Positions 44,525 to 55,225 of a DNA stretch of 64,000 nt are shown piece after piece; within the stretch, counting starts at the first letter, position 1, and every line of letters begins with the position of its first letter. The translations under genes and the position numbers were made by a program. Below the pieces are notes generated by a model. The model saw only the letters and a list, made by a program, of their open reading frames with translations, did no database searches and was not told where the DNA came from. Source of the stretch: Phycisphaerales bacterium (GTDB taxonomy: Bacteria > Planctomycetota > Phycisphaerae > UBA1845); contig JACKHH010000001.1 of NCBI GenBank assembly GCA_020639095.1, forward strand, positions 186,001 to 250,000, given 5' to 3'.

Positions 44525-45187
44525 TCACTTCTTCCGCGTGTACGTGATTTCCATCACCTTGTAATCGTCGCCAACGTGCAGGTCGTACATCGCGAAGACG
44601 TGCTTGTCGTTGTCGACGATGCGCATCACGTACTTCACCAACCGGCCGACGATCTTCAGCGTGGGTTCGTCCATCTCGCCGTAATAGGTGAACACCTTGC
44701 CCGACTGATCGCACGAGCCCTTGAAGTTGAGCAACTGCGTGCCCATGCTGTCCACCCACGTACCGAAATACATGTTGCGGAAGTTGTCGTACCCGCTGAT
44801 GCCCATGCCTTCGAACGGCACGCTGGTCATTTTCCCCGTGGCCATATCGGGCATCATCATCTCGGTCTTCACGTTCTCCATGAGGTAGCGCCCACCGAGA
44901 ATCCACTCGCGTTTGCACGTGCCCTTGGTGACCATGGGTTCCGAACCCGGCCCGCCCCACCACATCTTCGACTCGCTGACCCACTCGCCGACCAGTGGTT
45001 CGAGACGCTTGTGGCCTTGGCTCGGTTCCATGAGCTTGACCCACTCCTGCATCATCGCCATCTGTTCGTCCTGCGTCGGCTCGCGCATCTCCTTGGCGAC
45101 GTCGTCCGATTGCGCGCGCTGTGCAGCCAGCCCCAGCGCAAGCAGAAGCGCCAGCGCAGCCATGCCTGTCTTGAGTTTCCCAGACAT
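44525..45187 (-). CDS. DUF1579-family exported protein
   Basis: 220 residues with a good ribosome-binding site (GAAAGGAGAATCGGAGG). Signal peptide A-L-A-L-L-L-A-L-G-L-A-A. The DUF1579 pattern is clear: L-E-P-L-V-G-E-W near residue 65, then W-I-L-G-G-R-Y-L, G-Y-D-N-F-R-N-M-Y, and W-V-D-S-M-G-T near the middle. These proteins have a lipocalin-like beta barrel; their role is unknown. It stands alone between word arrays. Confidence 0.88.
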   Translation of the reverse strand: MSGKLKTGMAALALLLALGLAAQRAQSDDVAKEMREPTQDEQMAMMQEWVKLMEPSQGHKRLEPLVGEWVSESKMWWGGPGSEPMVTKGTCKREWILGGRYLMENVKTEMMMPDMATGKMTSVPFEGMGISGYDNFRNMYFGTWVDSMGTQLLNFKGSCDQSGKVFTYYGEMDEPTLKIVGRLVKYVMRIVDNDKHVFAMYDLHVGDDYKVMEITYTRKK

Positions 45188-45435
45188 CCTCCGATTCTCC
45201 TTTCAACGACTTAGTAAACACGACCGCGCGTTTGACTCTTGTGGGATTGGTCGCAGCCCTACGCGAACACGTGGTCCGCGCGGACTTCACAGCCAAACGA
45301 CGCTCCGGCGCGTCGTTGTGGAAGTCTCTGGTAGTGCCCTGCCCGGCAAGCTCCGACCGACCGGCAGCATAACAACAATTGACTTTGCAAAGCAACCGCG
45401 CCGCGATCGCTGCACGCGGCGCGGACCGACAAGCA

Positions 45436-46548
45436 TCACTTCAACTCGGTGCGCGTAAACGTCGGCGTTCCGCCGGGACCGGGATCGGACCACTCCAGCG
45501 GCCCTTCCGTGAAACGTTTGCGCAGCAGGTTCAGGAAGACAGGGTTATTCTGCAAGAAGTAGTCGAAGGCAGCCTCCCACTCTTCCCCACTTTGCCAACC
45601 GAGACACGTCATGGTGACGTGCGTCGCGTCGTCGCCATCGACTTCCAGGTCGATCACCGCCCAGGTCCCGCCCATGCGCACGTTGGGAAATTCCAACGGC
45701 GCGCTGCCCGTGACCACGATCTGCCGCTGCGGCACGAACCCGAGCACCTTCGCGGTCGACTCACCGAAGAGCGCGTACGCACCGCCCGCGAACATTTCGA
45801 TGTGCGGATTCGGCGAGAGGAAACTGCGCACACCTTCGTCCGTAGTAAGTGTGTTCCACGCCGTCGCGATATCCGTCGGCAACTCGACTTCGAACACCTG
45901 CTCCTTGTGCGCGCCGTACTTGGCGGTAACGTTGACCGCACCATCGATCCAACTGTCACTGTGCTCGGATTTCGCTTCGAAATGCGATTTGAGCAGGTCG
46001 AGCACGTAGCTCCACGCCTTGTCGAAATAAGCGTAGCCCGCGTCCCAGTCTTCACCTACGCCCCAGCCAAGCTGATCGAAACGCACGCGGGTGTTGCCGT
46101 CGTCGAGTTCGTCAAAGCGCAGGACGACGTGTGTCTTGGCGCCGGCATCGCGCAGCGCGGGAATCTTCGGCGGAAAGGTCCACTCGAAGCTGAACATTTC
46201 GAGCGGGATGTAGCTGAGCACGCGGGCACTTTCGCCGCCGCGTTTGCCTTCCTCCGCGTCGGGCACCAGGTACATCTCGTAAGGTCCGAGCACCTTGCAC
46301 TCGATCTTGGATTCCTTCACCCACCACTCCGCAAGCCCCTCGGATGTCGTCCAAGCCCGCCAAACATCCGCGCGCGACGCGGGCACAACCACCTCCTTGT
46401 GCAGCACGCGTTCACCAACGCCGGCGTCATCAGCCGCCACTGGCGAAACCACCAAAGCGCACAAAAGCACGGCAAGCACCGATGCCGTGAATCGCTCCGT
46501 AAATCCAATTCGTAATTCGCAATTCGTAATTCGTAATTGCCTCATCAT
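45436..46548 (-). CDS. Exported tandem AHSA1/SRPBCC-domain protein
   Basis: 370 residues from a double ATG that overlaps the TGA of the TetR gene. Two START-like AHSA1 domains follow a signal peptide (V-L-L-C-A-L-V-V-S-P-V-A-A-D): V-P-A-S-R-A-D-V-W-R-A-W-T-T-S-E-G at about 53 and E-L-P-T-D-I-A-T-A-W-N-T-L-T-T-D-E-G at about 221, each with a following W-x-x-G/E-W-E-type helix. The first 15 residues (R-I-T-N-C-E-L-R-I) are encoded by AATTACGAATT repeat words; a GTG further in could be the original start. The ligand is unknown. It is probably controlled by the adjacent TetR. Confidence 0.85.
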   Translation of the reverse strand: MMRQLRITNCELRIGFTERFTASVLAVLLCALVVSPVAADDAGVGERVLHKEVVVPASRADVWRAWTTSEGLAEWWVKESKIECKVLGPYEMYLVPDAEEGKRGGESARVLSYIPLEMFSFEWTFPPKIPALRDAGAKTHVVLRFDELDDGNTRVRFDQLGWGVGEDWDAGYAYFDKAWSYVLDLLKSHFEAKSEHSDSWIDGAVNVTAKYGAHKEQVFEVELPTDIATAWNTLTTDEGVRSFLSPNPHIEMFAGGAYALFGESTAKVLGFVPQRQIVVTGSAPLEFPNVRMGGTWAVIDLEVDGDDATHVTMTCLGWQSGEEWEAAFDYFLQNNPVFLNLLRKRFTEGPLEWSDPGPGGTPTFTRTELK

Positions 46549-47195
46549 CCGTTCCTTTCTTTTTCCGCGCGCGCCTCGGCTTCGAGTCGATTGAAATGAT
46601 CGCGCAACCCCGCGATCGAGGCATCGTAGGGTTCGATGCGCTTCTGCGCTTTGGCTTGCATCTGCCCGCCCTCCATCACCGTAAGTACGTAACGCGACAG
46701 CGCCCCGCGGTCACAACTCGCCGGCAACCGTTCGCCCGCGTCCACGAGCCAACCCGCGACCACCGCGCACCAGTTTTCGAAGTTTTGCACCACCTTCTGC
46801 CGCGCCTCCTCGTGCGTGTCGCTGATTTCAAGCGCAAGGTTGCCTATGGGACATCCCAATCGACAGTTCGTGGACACGAGGAAGTGACGGTAGAACGCAA
46901 GCAGCGTGAAGACGCGATCGATGGGGTCTGCGGTTGCGGCTTCCACGGGTTCGATGAGCACGGGGCGGAGCAATTCGAGATAGCGATCGAGCACGCCGAC
47001 GAGCAGGTCGTCCTTGGACTTGAAGAAGTAGTACATACTGCCGCTGCGCACACCGGCTTCCGCCAGGACAGCCGATACCCCGGTCGCGGCATACCCGCGT
47101 TCAAGAAACAACCGAGCCGCGGCTTCCAGCAGCTTCTCACGCGTAGAAGCCGCATCAGCCGGTGCTGCCGAATTATCGCTGTCGCTGCGCCGCAT
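46545..47195 (-). CDS. TetR-family regulator
   Basis: 216 residues from the ATG at 47195 (an upstream ATG at 47219 lies in repeat words). HTH: L-L-E-A-A-A-R-L-F-L-E-R-G-Y-A-A-T-G-V-S-A-V-L with recognition G-V-R-S-G-S-M-Y-Y-F-F-K-S-K. The C-terminal domain has G-C-P-I-G-N-L-A-L-E, typical of the NemR/AcuR-like group. It overlaps the AHSA1 gene (ATGA) and so forms a two-gene operon. Nested inverted repeats 240 bp upstream are candidate operators. Confidence 0.9.
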   Translation of the reverse strand: MRRSDSDNSAAPADAASTREKLLEAAARLFLERGYAATGVSAVLAEAGVRSGSMYYFFKSKDDLLVGVLDRYLELLRPVLIEPVEAATADPIDRVFTLLAFYRHFLVSTNCRLGCPIGNLALEISDTHEEARQKVVQNFENWCAVVAGWLVDAGERLPASCDRGALSRYVLTVMEGGQMQAKAQKRIEPYDASIAGLRDHFNRLEAEARAEKERNG

Positions 47196-47211
47196 CGAAG
47201 AACAAAGATCA

Positions 47212-47345
47212 AAGATCAAAGATCAAAGATCAAAGATCGAAGATCGAAGATCGAAGATCACAGGTCAATCGCGCGCCGCTCCTCACGCCTCACGCCTCAC
47301 GCCTCAAGCCTCAAGCCTCAAGCCTCAAGCCTCAAGCCTCAAGCC
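47212..47345. repeat. Microsatellite-like arrays GATCAAA and CCTCAAG
   Basis: Repeats of GATCAAAGATC/GATCGAAGATC (47213-47260) and of CTCAAGC/CTCACGC (47283-47345). The first begins just before the TetR start and reads as part of its leader, so the transcript's 5' region would be made of these words. Confidence 0.8.
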
Positions 47346-47436
47346 TCGCGATCACCCGCGCGAACCCGGGCCGATTCCCGAGAACATCGCGCCCGACCGT
47401 TCGATTCCTGCAACCCCCACCAGCCGCCAATCCCGT

Positions 47437-47472
47437 TGATTGGCCAACCAATCATATTGGTTGATCGTTCAA
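47437..47472. promoter_or_regulatory. Nested inverted repeats, candidate TetR operator
   Basis: Three overlapping dyads: GATTGG-CCAA-CCAATC (47437-47452), CAACCAAT-CAT-ATTGGTTG (47445-47463) and TTGA-TCGT-TCAA (47461-47472). Such dense symmetry in an AT-rich stretch before the TetR/AHSA1 pair is typical of TetR control regions. Confidence 0.6.
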
Positions 47473-47631
47473 CAAATATACCGTTGGGCATCTTGCGGGT
47501 CAAGGGGCGGCCTTGCGCTTGGTTGATTTCGGTGGATGTAGCGTGCGCTTCGCCGTGCTCGACCACTGTGGCTGGCATTCTGGTTTGCCTGCGGGAAGTA
47601 GCCCGCTCTACGTGGTTACGTGGCTACCAGA

Positions 47632-48240
47632 CTAGCGGGCCGGCGTGTGATTGGGATTTGACAATAACGCTTGCAGTTTGGGTTCCATGGCTGCGGCCCA
47701 GGTTTCGTAGCCTTCTTCGCTCAGGTGGAGGTAGTCGGGCATGATGGCGGGGCTGATGGTTTTGTCTGGGTTCAGGAAGTGTTTGCTGATGTCGAGGTAG
47801 TGGATGGTCTTGTTGTCGGCGAGCTTGGCGATCAGCGCGTTGACGGATGCGATTTTGTCGCGTTGCGCGTTAGGTTTTTCGCAGCGCGGGAAGATACCCA
47901 GCAGGAGAATCCTTGTGCGTGGCAGGCGGTGGCGAAGCAGGCTGAGGATTTCGTGTACACCGGCAGCAATCTCCTCGGCAGTGAAATCATTGCCGTTGGC
48001 GTTGTTCGTGCCGATCAGGAGGATCGCCACCTTGGGGAACACGCCGTCGAGCTGGCCATGGATGAGGCGCCAAAGAACGTGTTGGGTTTGGTCGCCGCTG
48101 ACGCCGAGGTTAAGCGTGGTTCGCTTGCCGTAGTACTTCTCCCACACGGCAGATCCTTCGACTTGCCAGCCTTCGGTGATCGAGTCGCCGATGAAGAGCA
48201 GATCGATGTGTCGTTCGGTGGGCGGAATGGTTGGGTGCAT
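47632..48240 (-). CDS. SGNH/GDSL hydrolase (platelet-activating-factor acetylhydrolase-like)
   Basis: 202 residues from the ATG at 48240 (GTCAGGCAAAC upstream; longer starts are possible). SGNH blocks: L-L-F-I-G-D-S-I-T-E-G-W, N-L-G-V-S-G-D-Q-T-Q-H, I-L-L-I-G-T-N-N-A and D-Y-L-H-L-S-E-E-G-Y. The sequence resembles PAF-AH beta/gamma-type esterases. No signal peptide is apparent from this start. The second SGNH hydrolase of the window (40233) is of a different subgroup. Confidence 0.88.
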   Translation of the reverse strand: MHPTIPPTERHIDLLFIGDSITEGWQVEGSAVWEKYYGKRTTLNLGVSGDQTQHVLWRLIHGQLDGVFPKVAILLIGTNNANGNDFTAEEIAAGVHEILSLLRHRLPRTRILLLGIFPRCEKPNAQRDKIASVNALIAKLADNKTIHYLDISKHFLNPDKTISPAIMPDYLHLSEEGYETWAAAMEPKLQALLSNPNHTPAR

Positions 48241-48316
48241 GTTTGCCTGACGGCCTTTTCGCGCGTTTGTCATTCGGGAAACTCGTCTTGCTGAGGATGG
48301 GTTGTCGCTTCTTGCC

Positions 48317-48597
48317 CTTCGCCTGCCCCTCCCGGCGAACGGGGGGTTCGCGTCTCCTGCTTGCGCGGTTATTGCTATGAGGGTTGGGGATGACACTTCC
48401 GCCCCCTGCTTGGCGCAGGGGGTTCTGATTCGGGCTGCTTATCCGCACTGGTCACGGTGATCATGTTGCGGGGTCTGCCTGTGCTACTCCGGTTACTGCG
48501 CACTGCTTTCTTGTTCAGCCCTCTGTATTTTTGGCTTCTGCCTTTTTCTCCGCTCCCTGACAGTCGCGGCTCGGATTTGTTCCGCTCGCTAACACTC
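48317..48597. repeat. Repeat-rich spacer 48241-48632
   Basis: Contains TGCCCCTCCC...GGGGGG (48324-48346, loosely palindromic), CCCCTGCTTGGCGCAGGGGG (48403-48422), TTCTGCC words (48536-48545) and a full copy of the dispersed 29-bp repeat (about 48549-48577) followed by TCCGCTCGCTAACACTCGCG. No gene in this 392-bp gap. Confidence 0.65.
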
Positions 48598-48632
48598 GCG
48601 GGCGGAATTGGTCGCCTCTCTTCGGTTCGGGA

Positions 48633-49850
48633 TTACACGCCGTACTGCTCTACGATTCCGGGCATGGATTCGAAGAGGGCTTGCTCTTCGGCGGTCATTT
48701 CTATTTTGCGGCGTTGCATGACACGGTCCGCGACCTCGCGAAGTTTGGCCAAGTTTGTGCGTGCGCACTCACCGGCAGTCTGCCATGCGAACGACGGTAC
48801 GCACTGCGGCGCGAGTCCGCCGGTTGCGACCATCGCACCGAATCCGATCACCGCGCCCGTGGGCAGCAACTGCCCAATGCCCGTGCGGGCGAAATCGCCG
48901 ATCACGCTGCCGACAAACTGTCTGCCGGTAGGGATTTCCCGATTGCCCATGCGCACCTTCACCTCACCGTAGGTGTTCTTGAGGTTCGAGTTCGTCGTGC
49001 CCGCGCCCATGTTCACCCAACTCCCAACGTACGCGTCGCCGAGGAAGCCTTCGTGCTGTTTGTTCACGTAGCCGGACATGATGGTCTGGCTGATTTCGCC
49101 CGCGACCTTGCACAGCGAACCGAGCGAACTGCCCGCGCGGATCGACGAATGCGGTTTCACAACCGACCCGGGGCCGATGTACACGGGGCCCTCGATGTAC
49201 GTGTGTACGTCGATGCGCACGTCGTTGCTGATGAACACCGGGCCGTTGCCGGCATCGATGACCGCGGTCGGCCGCACGCGGGTGCGATCGCCGATGTGAA
49301 TGTGATCGGGGTTGAGCAGAAACGCGGAACTGCTGACGTTGCCCGTGCTGCCGCGATCGTCGCCAGTCCAGTGGCGCGAGAGATCGGCAGCGTTGCGCTC
49401 GATGAGGTCCCAGGGGAATTCGACGAGTTTCGCGTCGACGTCGCCCGTTGGGAAATCCTTTAAGCGATCCGTCGCGTCGATGGCGAGCAGCAGATCGGGC
49501 GTGAGCAGTTTGGCGAGTTTCTCGTCGCAGGCGATGTAGGCGATGCTGTCGCCGCAGCGCGCGACGTAGGGTGCGGGGTGGAATTCGACGGCGTGTTCGA
49601 GCACCCACCGGCCATTGATGAGGATGGCACCGGGCTGCACCGGTTGGTTCGCGGGTATCTGGCAGCGGATGGCGCTGACCTGGGAGAGTTCGGCGCGCGT
49701 CCAGATGCCGCTGATGTGTTCGCGCAGGGCGAACGAGGCGTTGTCGATCAGCGACTTTCGCCCGCAACGCAGGCTCATGACCGAACGCCAGTACGTCAGC
49801 GGCAAGAAGCCGGTGAATCCGCGGTCTTCGAAAAGGATCAGCGTGGACAT
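48633..49850 (-). CDS. GlmU-like sugar nucleotidyltransferase/acyltransferase
   Basis: 405 residues from the ATG at 49850. The N-terminal part (1-170) starts with L-I-L-F-E-D-R-G-F-T-G-F-L-P-L-T-Y-W-R, a divergent nucleotidyltransferase start seen in TIGR03991-type proteins. From about 185 a left-handed beta-helix follows (I-G-D-R-T-R-V-R-P-T-A-V-I-D, Y-I-E-G-P-V-Y-I-G-P-G-S-V-V-K-P-H-S-S-I-R), with V-G-S-W-V-N-M-G-A-G-T-T-N-S-N-L-K-N-T-Y-G typical of GlmU C-terminal domains. It may activate and acylate a sugar-1-phosphate for cell-wall or glycan synthesis. The exact reaction is unknown. Confidence 0.88.
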   Translation of the reverse strand: MSTLILFEDRGFTGFLPLTYWRSVMSLRCGRKSLIDNASFALREHISGIWTRAELSQVSAIRCQIPANQPVQPGAILINGRWVLEHAVEFHPAPYVARCGDSIAYIACDEKLAKLLTPDLLLAIDATDRLKDFPTGDVDAKLVEFPWDLIERNAADLSRHWTGDDRGSTGNVSSSAFLLNPDHIHIGDRTRVRPTAVIDAGNGPVFISNDVRIDVHTYIEGPVYIGPGSVVKPHSSIRAGSSLGSLCKVAGEISQTIMSGYVNKQHEGFLGDAYVGSWVNMGAGTTNSNLKNTYGEVKVRMGNREIPTGRQFVGSVIGDFARTGIGQLLPTGAVIGFGAMVATGGLAPQCVPSFAWQTAGECARTNLAKLREVADRVMQRRKIEMTAEEQALFESMPGIVEQYGV

Positions 49851-49869
49851 GGCGGGCAGTATAGCGAAC

Positions 49870-50150
49870 GCGTGAGAAAGTGTGAAAGTGAGAAGGTGAG
49901 AAAGGGGGTGGGAGAGTGCAGAAGGCAGAGTGCAGAAGGCAGAACTGAACGATCTTGAACGCCGAACGCGGAACGATGAATGATGAATGATGAATGATGA
50001 CTTGCTGAGCGGGTTGAGGTTCGGGTCGTTTGCTCGGTGAACTTCGGCTTGCTTGGTGGAGGTGGAGCGTTTGATCTGCGTCTGACCTTGGCGACCGGTC
50101 GACTTTCGACTTTTGACCTTCGACCTTCGACCTTGGACTTTCGACCCTCC
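49870..50150. repeat. Composite word array
   Basis: Ordered blocks: GTGAGAAAGTG words (49870-49900), GTGCAGAAGGCAGA words (49915-49945), GAACGCCGAACGCGGAAC (49958-49975), ATGAATGATGA words (49976-50000) and CGACTTTCGACC/GACCTTCGACCTTGG words (50099-50148). It fills the space after the GlmU-like gene. No gene is present. Confidence 0.8.
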
Positions 50151-50160
50151 GCGCAAAAGC

Positions 50161-50187
50161 AAAGCCCGCCGACTTTGCGGCGGGCTT
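50161..50187 (-). terminator. Intrinsic terminator of the candidate RNA
   Basis: A 9-10-bp GC-rich stem (AAGCCCGCC at 50162-50170 with 50179-50187) followed on the minus strand by TTTGCTTTTG. It could also serve as the end of transcripts entering the GlmU-like gene region. Confidence 0.7.
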
Positions 50188-50398
50188 GTGCAAATGCGTC
50201 CAACCGGTAACCACCTATGCCGATGGATTGGCAGTTTGACGAACCCTAATCCTTACGGTGGGTGGTCCGCCCGGGCCTGGACTTCCCGTCAGAAGCGGGC
50301 TTGCCCTCAAGCCTTAAAGGCGTAACCCCCTAGGGTTCGCTTAACGGTTCGGCAAACTAGAGACCCCCTGTCGGGCATCGCAGTCAAACCGTTGGACT
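50162..50398 (-). ncRNA. Candidate structured non-coding RNA, about 235 nt
   Basis: On the minus strand a promoter, a long self-complementary sequence and a terminator follow each other in a region without genes. The RNA ends pair (GTCCAAC at 50198-50204 with 50391-50397). Further paired segments, moving inwards, are 50217-50221/50374-50378, 50233-50238/50353-50358, 50240-50248/50331-50339 (9 bp) and 50253-50257/50321-50325. The tip carries small hairpins at 50265-50282, 50285-50299 and 50311-50321. This is a rod with branched tip. Size and closed ends recall 6S RNA, but I do not find the sequence hallmarks of 6S, SRP, RNase P or tmRNA. The class is unknown. Confidence 0.6.
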
Positions 50399-50404
50399 CA
50401 TCCA

Positions 50405-50433
50405 ACTATAGCAATCGGCAAGGCGCCAAACAA
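50405..50433 (-). promoter_or_regulatory. Sigma-70-like promoter of the candidate RNA
   Basis: Minus strand: TTGTTT (50433-50428), 17-bp spacer, TATAGT (50410-50405) with an upstream TGC giving an extended -10 (TGCTATAGT). The expected start near 50398 coincides with the 5' end of the closing stem. Confidence 0.6.
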
Positions 50434-50700
50434 TCGATGAGTGAAACTGTTTTGTCGCGAGAATCAGCCTGACTGCACGCGTGTACGATATGCAAATCGC
50501 GTGCCGAAAACGCGCCCGCGGGGCTGTTCGCAATGCCGCAATCGCTTTGCAAGCGGCGAGCAATCCGTTAACGTCATGTAACTGTGCGTGTTAGGCGCAT
50601 TGATGAAGATTGTTGAAAGCATTCCAGGTGCGGTTGGTCGCTTGTTGCGTGCGTGGCGACGTTGCAATCGCTTCCTGCCGCGAGCTTACGGAATCTTAAA

Positions 50701-51516
50701 ATGTCACAGAATCGCCTGGAAAAAAACTTGCAATCGAAGATCGCGTCGGGCGGCAAGTGCCTGATGCCGTATTTGACGGCGGGATTCCCGGACCTGGATA
50801 CGACGGTGCGTTTGATCGAGCGGTTCGACTCGGCTGGTTGCCCCGCGATCGAGGTGGGGTTTCCGTTTTCGGATTCGATCGCGGACGGGCCGGTGATTCA
50901 GGAGTCGTTTTACCACGCGCTCGACAACGGGTTTCGCGTGGACGCGCTGCTGGAGGCGATTGGGAATCTACGAAGCCGGGTCTCGACGGCATTGGTGGCG
51001 ATGGTGTCGATGTCGCTGGTGGCGAAGCGCGGGGTGGAGCGGTTTGCCCGCGACGTCGCATCGGCTGGTTTTGACGCGATGATCGTGCCCGACGTGCCGG
51101 TCGATGAAGCCGATGCGGTGACCCCGGCAGCGGAATCGGCGGGCCTTTGCAATGTGCTGATGGAAGCGCCGACGTCGTCGCAGGCGCGGCGCAAGTGGAT
51201 CGCGTCGAAGTCGCGCGGTTTCCTCTACGTGATCGCGTCGCGCGGGATCACCGGTGAACGGCAGGATGTTTCCGGTGATCTGGCGGCCCACGTGCAGGCG
51301 ATGCGCTCGCTGACGGATGTGCCGCTGATCGTGGGCTTCGGGATCAACACGCCCGAGCACGTACGCGAGGTGTGCCGCAGCGCGGACGGGGCGATCGTGG
51401 GCAGTGCGATCGTGCGGCGGATCACGAAATGCATCGAGGAATCAGCGTCCGCGGACGCGATCGTCGACACCCTGGGCCGATATGTCGATGCGTTGCAGGT
51501 GGGCACGACAGTTTAA
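50701..51516 (+). CDS. trpA: Tryptophan synthase alpha chain
   Basis: 271 residues, normal for TrpA. Catalytic Glu in A-I-E-V-G-F-P-F-S-D and Asp in D-S-I-A-D-G-P are present, as are L-M-P-Y-L-T-A-G-F-P-D, V-P-D-V-P-V-D-E and G-F-G-I-N-T-P-E-H. It cleaves indole-glycerol phosphate to indole and glyceraldehyde 3-phosphate and forms a complex with TrpB. The other trp genes are not in the window, so trpA is separate from the pathway genes here. The following gene starts about 80 bp downstream. Confidence 0.95.
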   Translation: MSQNRLEKNLQSKIASGGKCLMPYLTAGFPDLDTTVRLIERFDSAGCPAIEVGFPFSDSIADGPVIQESFYHALDNGFRVDALLEAIGNLRSRVSTALVAMVSMSLVAKRGVERFARDVASAGFDAMIVPDVPVDEADAVTPAAESAGLCNVLMEAPTSSQARRKWIASKSRGFLYVIASRGITGERQDVSGDLAAHVQAMRSLTDVPLIVGFGINTPEHVREVCRSADGAIVGSAIVRRITKCIEESASADAIVDTLGRYVDALQVGTTV

Positions 51517-51597
51517 GACATCTCTGATTTGCAATGAATCCTGGCGGTGCGCGTATAGAATCCTCGGACGAGGACCTAATGCGGGAGTGCGCGGAGC

Positions 51598-52092
51598 ATG
51601 AGTACGGAACAGGTTACGGAAACGCAAATACAATCGCCAAACAAGCCGCGATCGTCGATGCGCGGGTTCATTTACCTCGCGGTGATCGGGCTCGGGGCGT
51701 TGTTCATTCTGCGGAGCCAGTCGGAGGGGCCCAGCGCGGTGGCGTGGGGCGCTGACTTACCGGCAGCATTGACTGAGGCGAAGACGGAAGACCGCCCGGT
51801 GCTGCTCGCGTTTTCCTCATCGGGCTGCATTTACTGCAAGCGGATGGAGGCTGAGGTATTTCCCCAGGATGCGGTGCTGGCTGCGGTCGCGGACTTCGTG
51901 CCGGTGAAGGTGGACGCCTGGAAGGATGAAGCCACCGCGATGCGCTACGGCGTTGACGGGCTGCCGACCTACTTCGTGCTGCGTTCGGATGGTACGCCGG
52001 TGCTGGTGGCGGACGGATACTTGCCTGCCGATGATTTCCTGCGGTTCTTGCAGGCGGGGAAGGCTGCGGCGGAGAAGGCTGCGGGGTCGTAG
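51598..52092 (+). CDS. Membrane-anchored thioredoxin-fold protein
   Basis: 164 residues. A single membrane helix at about 22-39 (F-I-Y-L-A-V-I-G-L-G-A-L-F-I-L) is followed by a thioredoxin-like domain with C-I-Y-C (Cys77, Cys80) and the cis-Pro in G-L-P-T-Y-F-V-L. The arrangement S-S-G-C-x-x-C-K-R-M-E resembles the DsbD C-terminal and YyaL-like thioredoxin_7 group. It probably reduces or oxidises disulfides in the periplasm. A small hairpin follows the stop. Confidence 0.88.
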   Translation: MSTEQVTETQIQSPNKPRSSMRGFIYLAVIGLGALFILRSQSEGPSAVAWGADLPAALTEAKTEDRPVLLAFSSSGCIYCKRMEAEVFPQDAVLAAVADFVPVKVDAWKDEATAMRYGVDGLPTYFVLRSDGTPVLVADGYLPADDFLRFLQAGKAAAEKAAGS

Positions 52093-52290
52093 CGCTTTCG
52101 GAAGCGCTTAGTTGGTAGCGCGGCTTGCTGCCTATGCCCTCCCCTTGCCCCTCCCGGAGGGAGGGGGGTTCACAGTCGTTGATTGCATGCGTTTCGCCTT
52201 GATCACATCGCTGTCGGCGCTTTGCTGTTTTGTTCTGCCTTCTGCATTCTTACTTCTGCCTTTATCTCCGCTTCCTTACGGGCGCGGCTC
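52091..52290. repeat. Hairpin and repeat-rich spacer after the thioredoxin gene
   Basis: AGCGCTT-tcgg-AAGCGCT (52091-52108) may be the terminator. Next are CCCCTCCC-gga-GGGAGGGG (52148-52166), TTCTGCCTTCTGC words (52235-52258) and a variant copy of the dispersed 29-bp repeat (CCGCTTCCTTACGGGCGCGG, about 52268-52287). No gene. Confidence 0.65.
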
Positions 52291-52312
52291 TGTTTTGCTA
52301 CCGGTTGCGTTT

Positions 52313-55225
<2,913 letters not shown>

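Noticed and set aside
45379..46515. 378-codon plus-strand frame
   Set aside because: Antisense to the AHSA1 gene; His/Arg-rich, no motif.
47212..47345. CRISPR-like array of CTCAAGC words
   Set aside because: The period is 7 bp; it is a microsatellite.
50213..50360. 6S RNA on the plus strand, because of GGTCCGCCCGGG and AGCCTTAAA similarities
   Set aside because: No promoter or terminator fits on the plus strand, whereas both fit on the minus strand; the similarities are short and partly palindromic.
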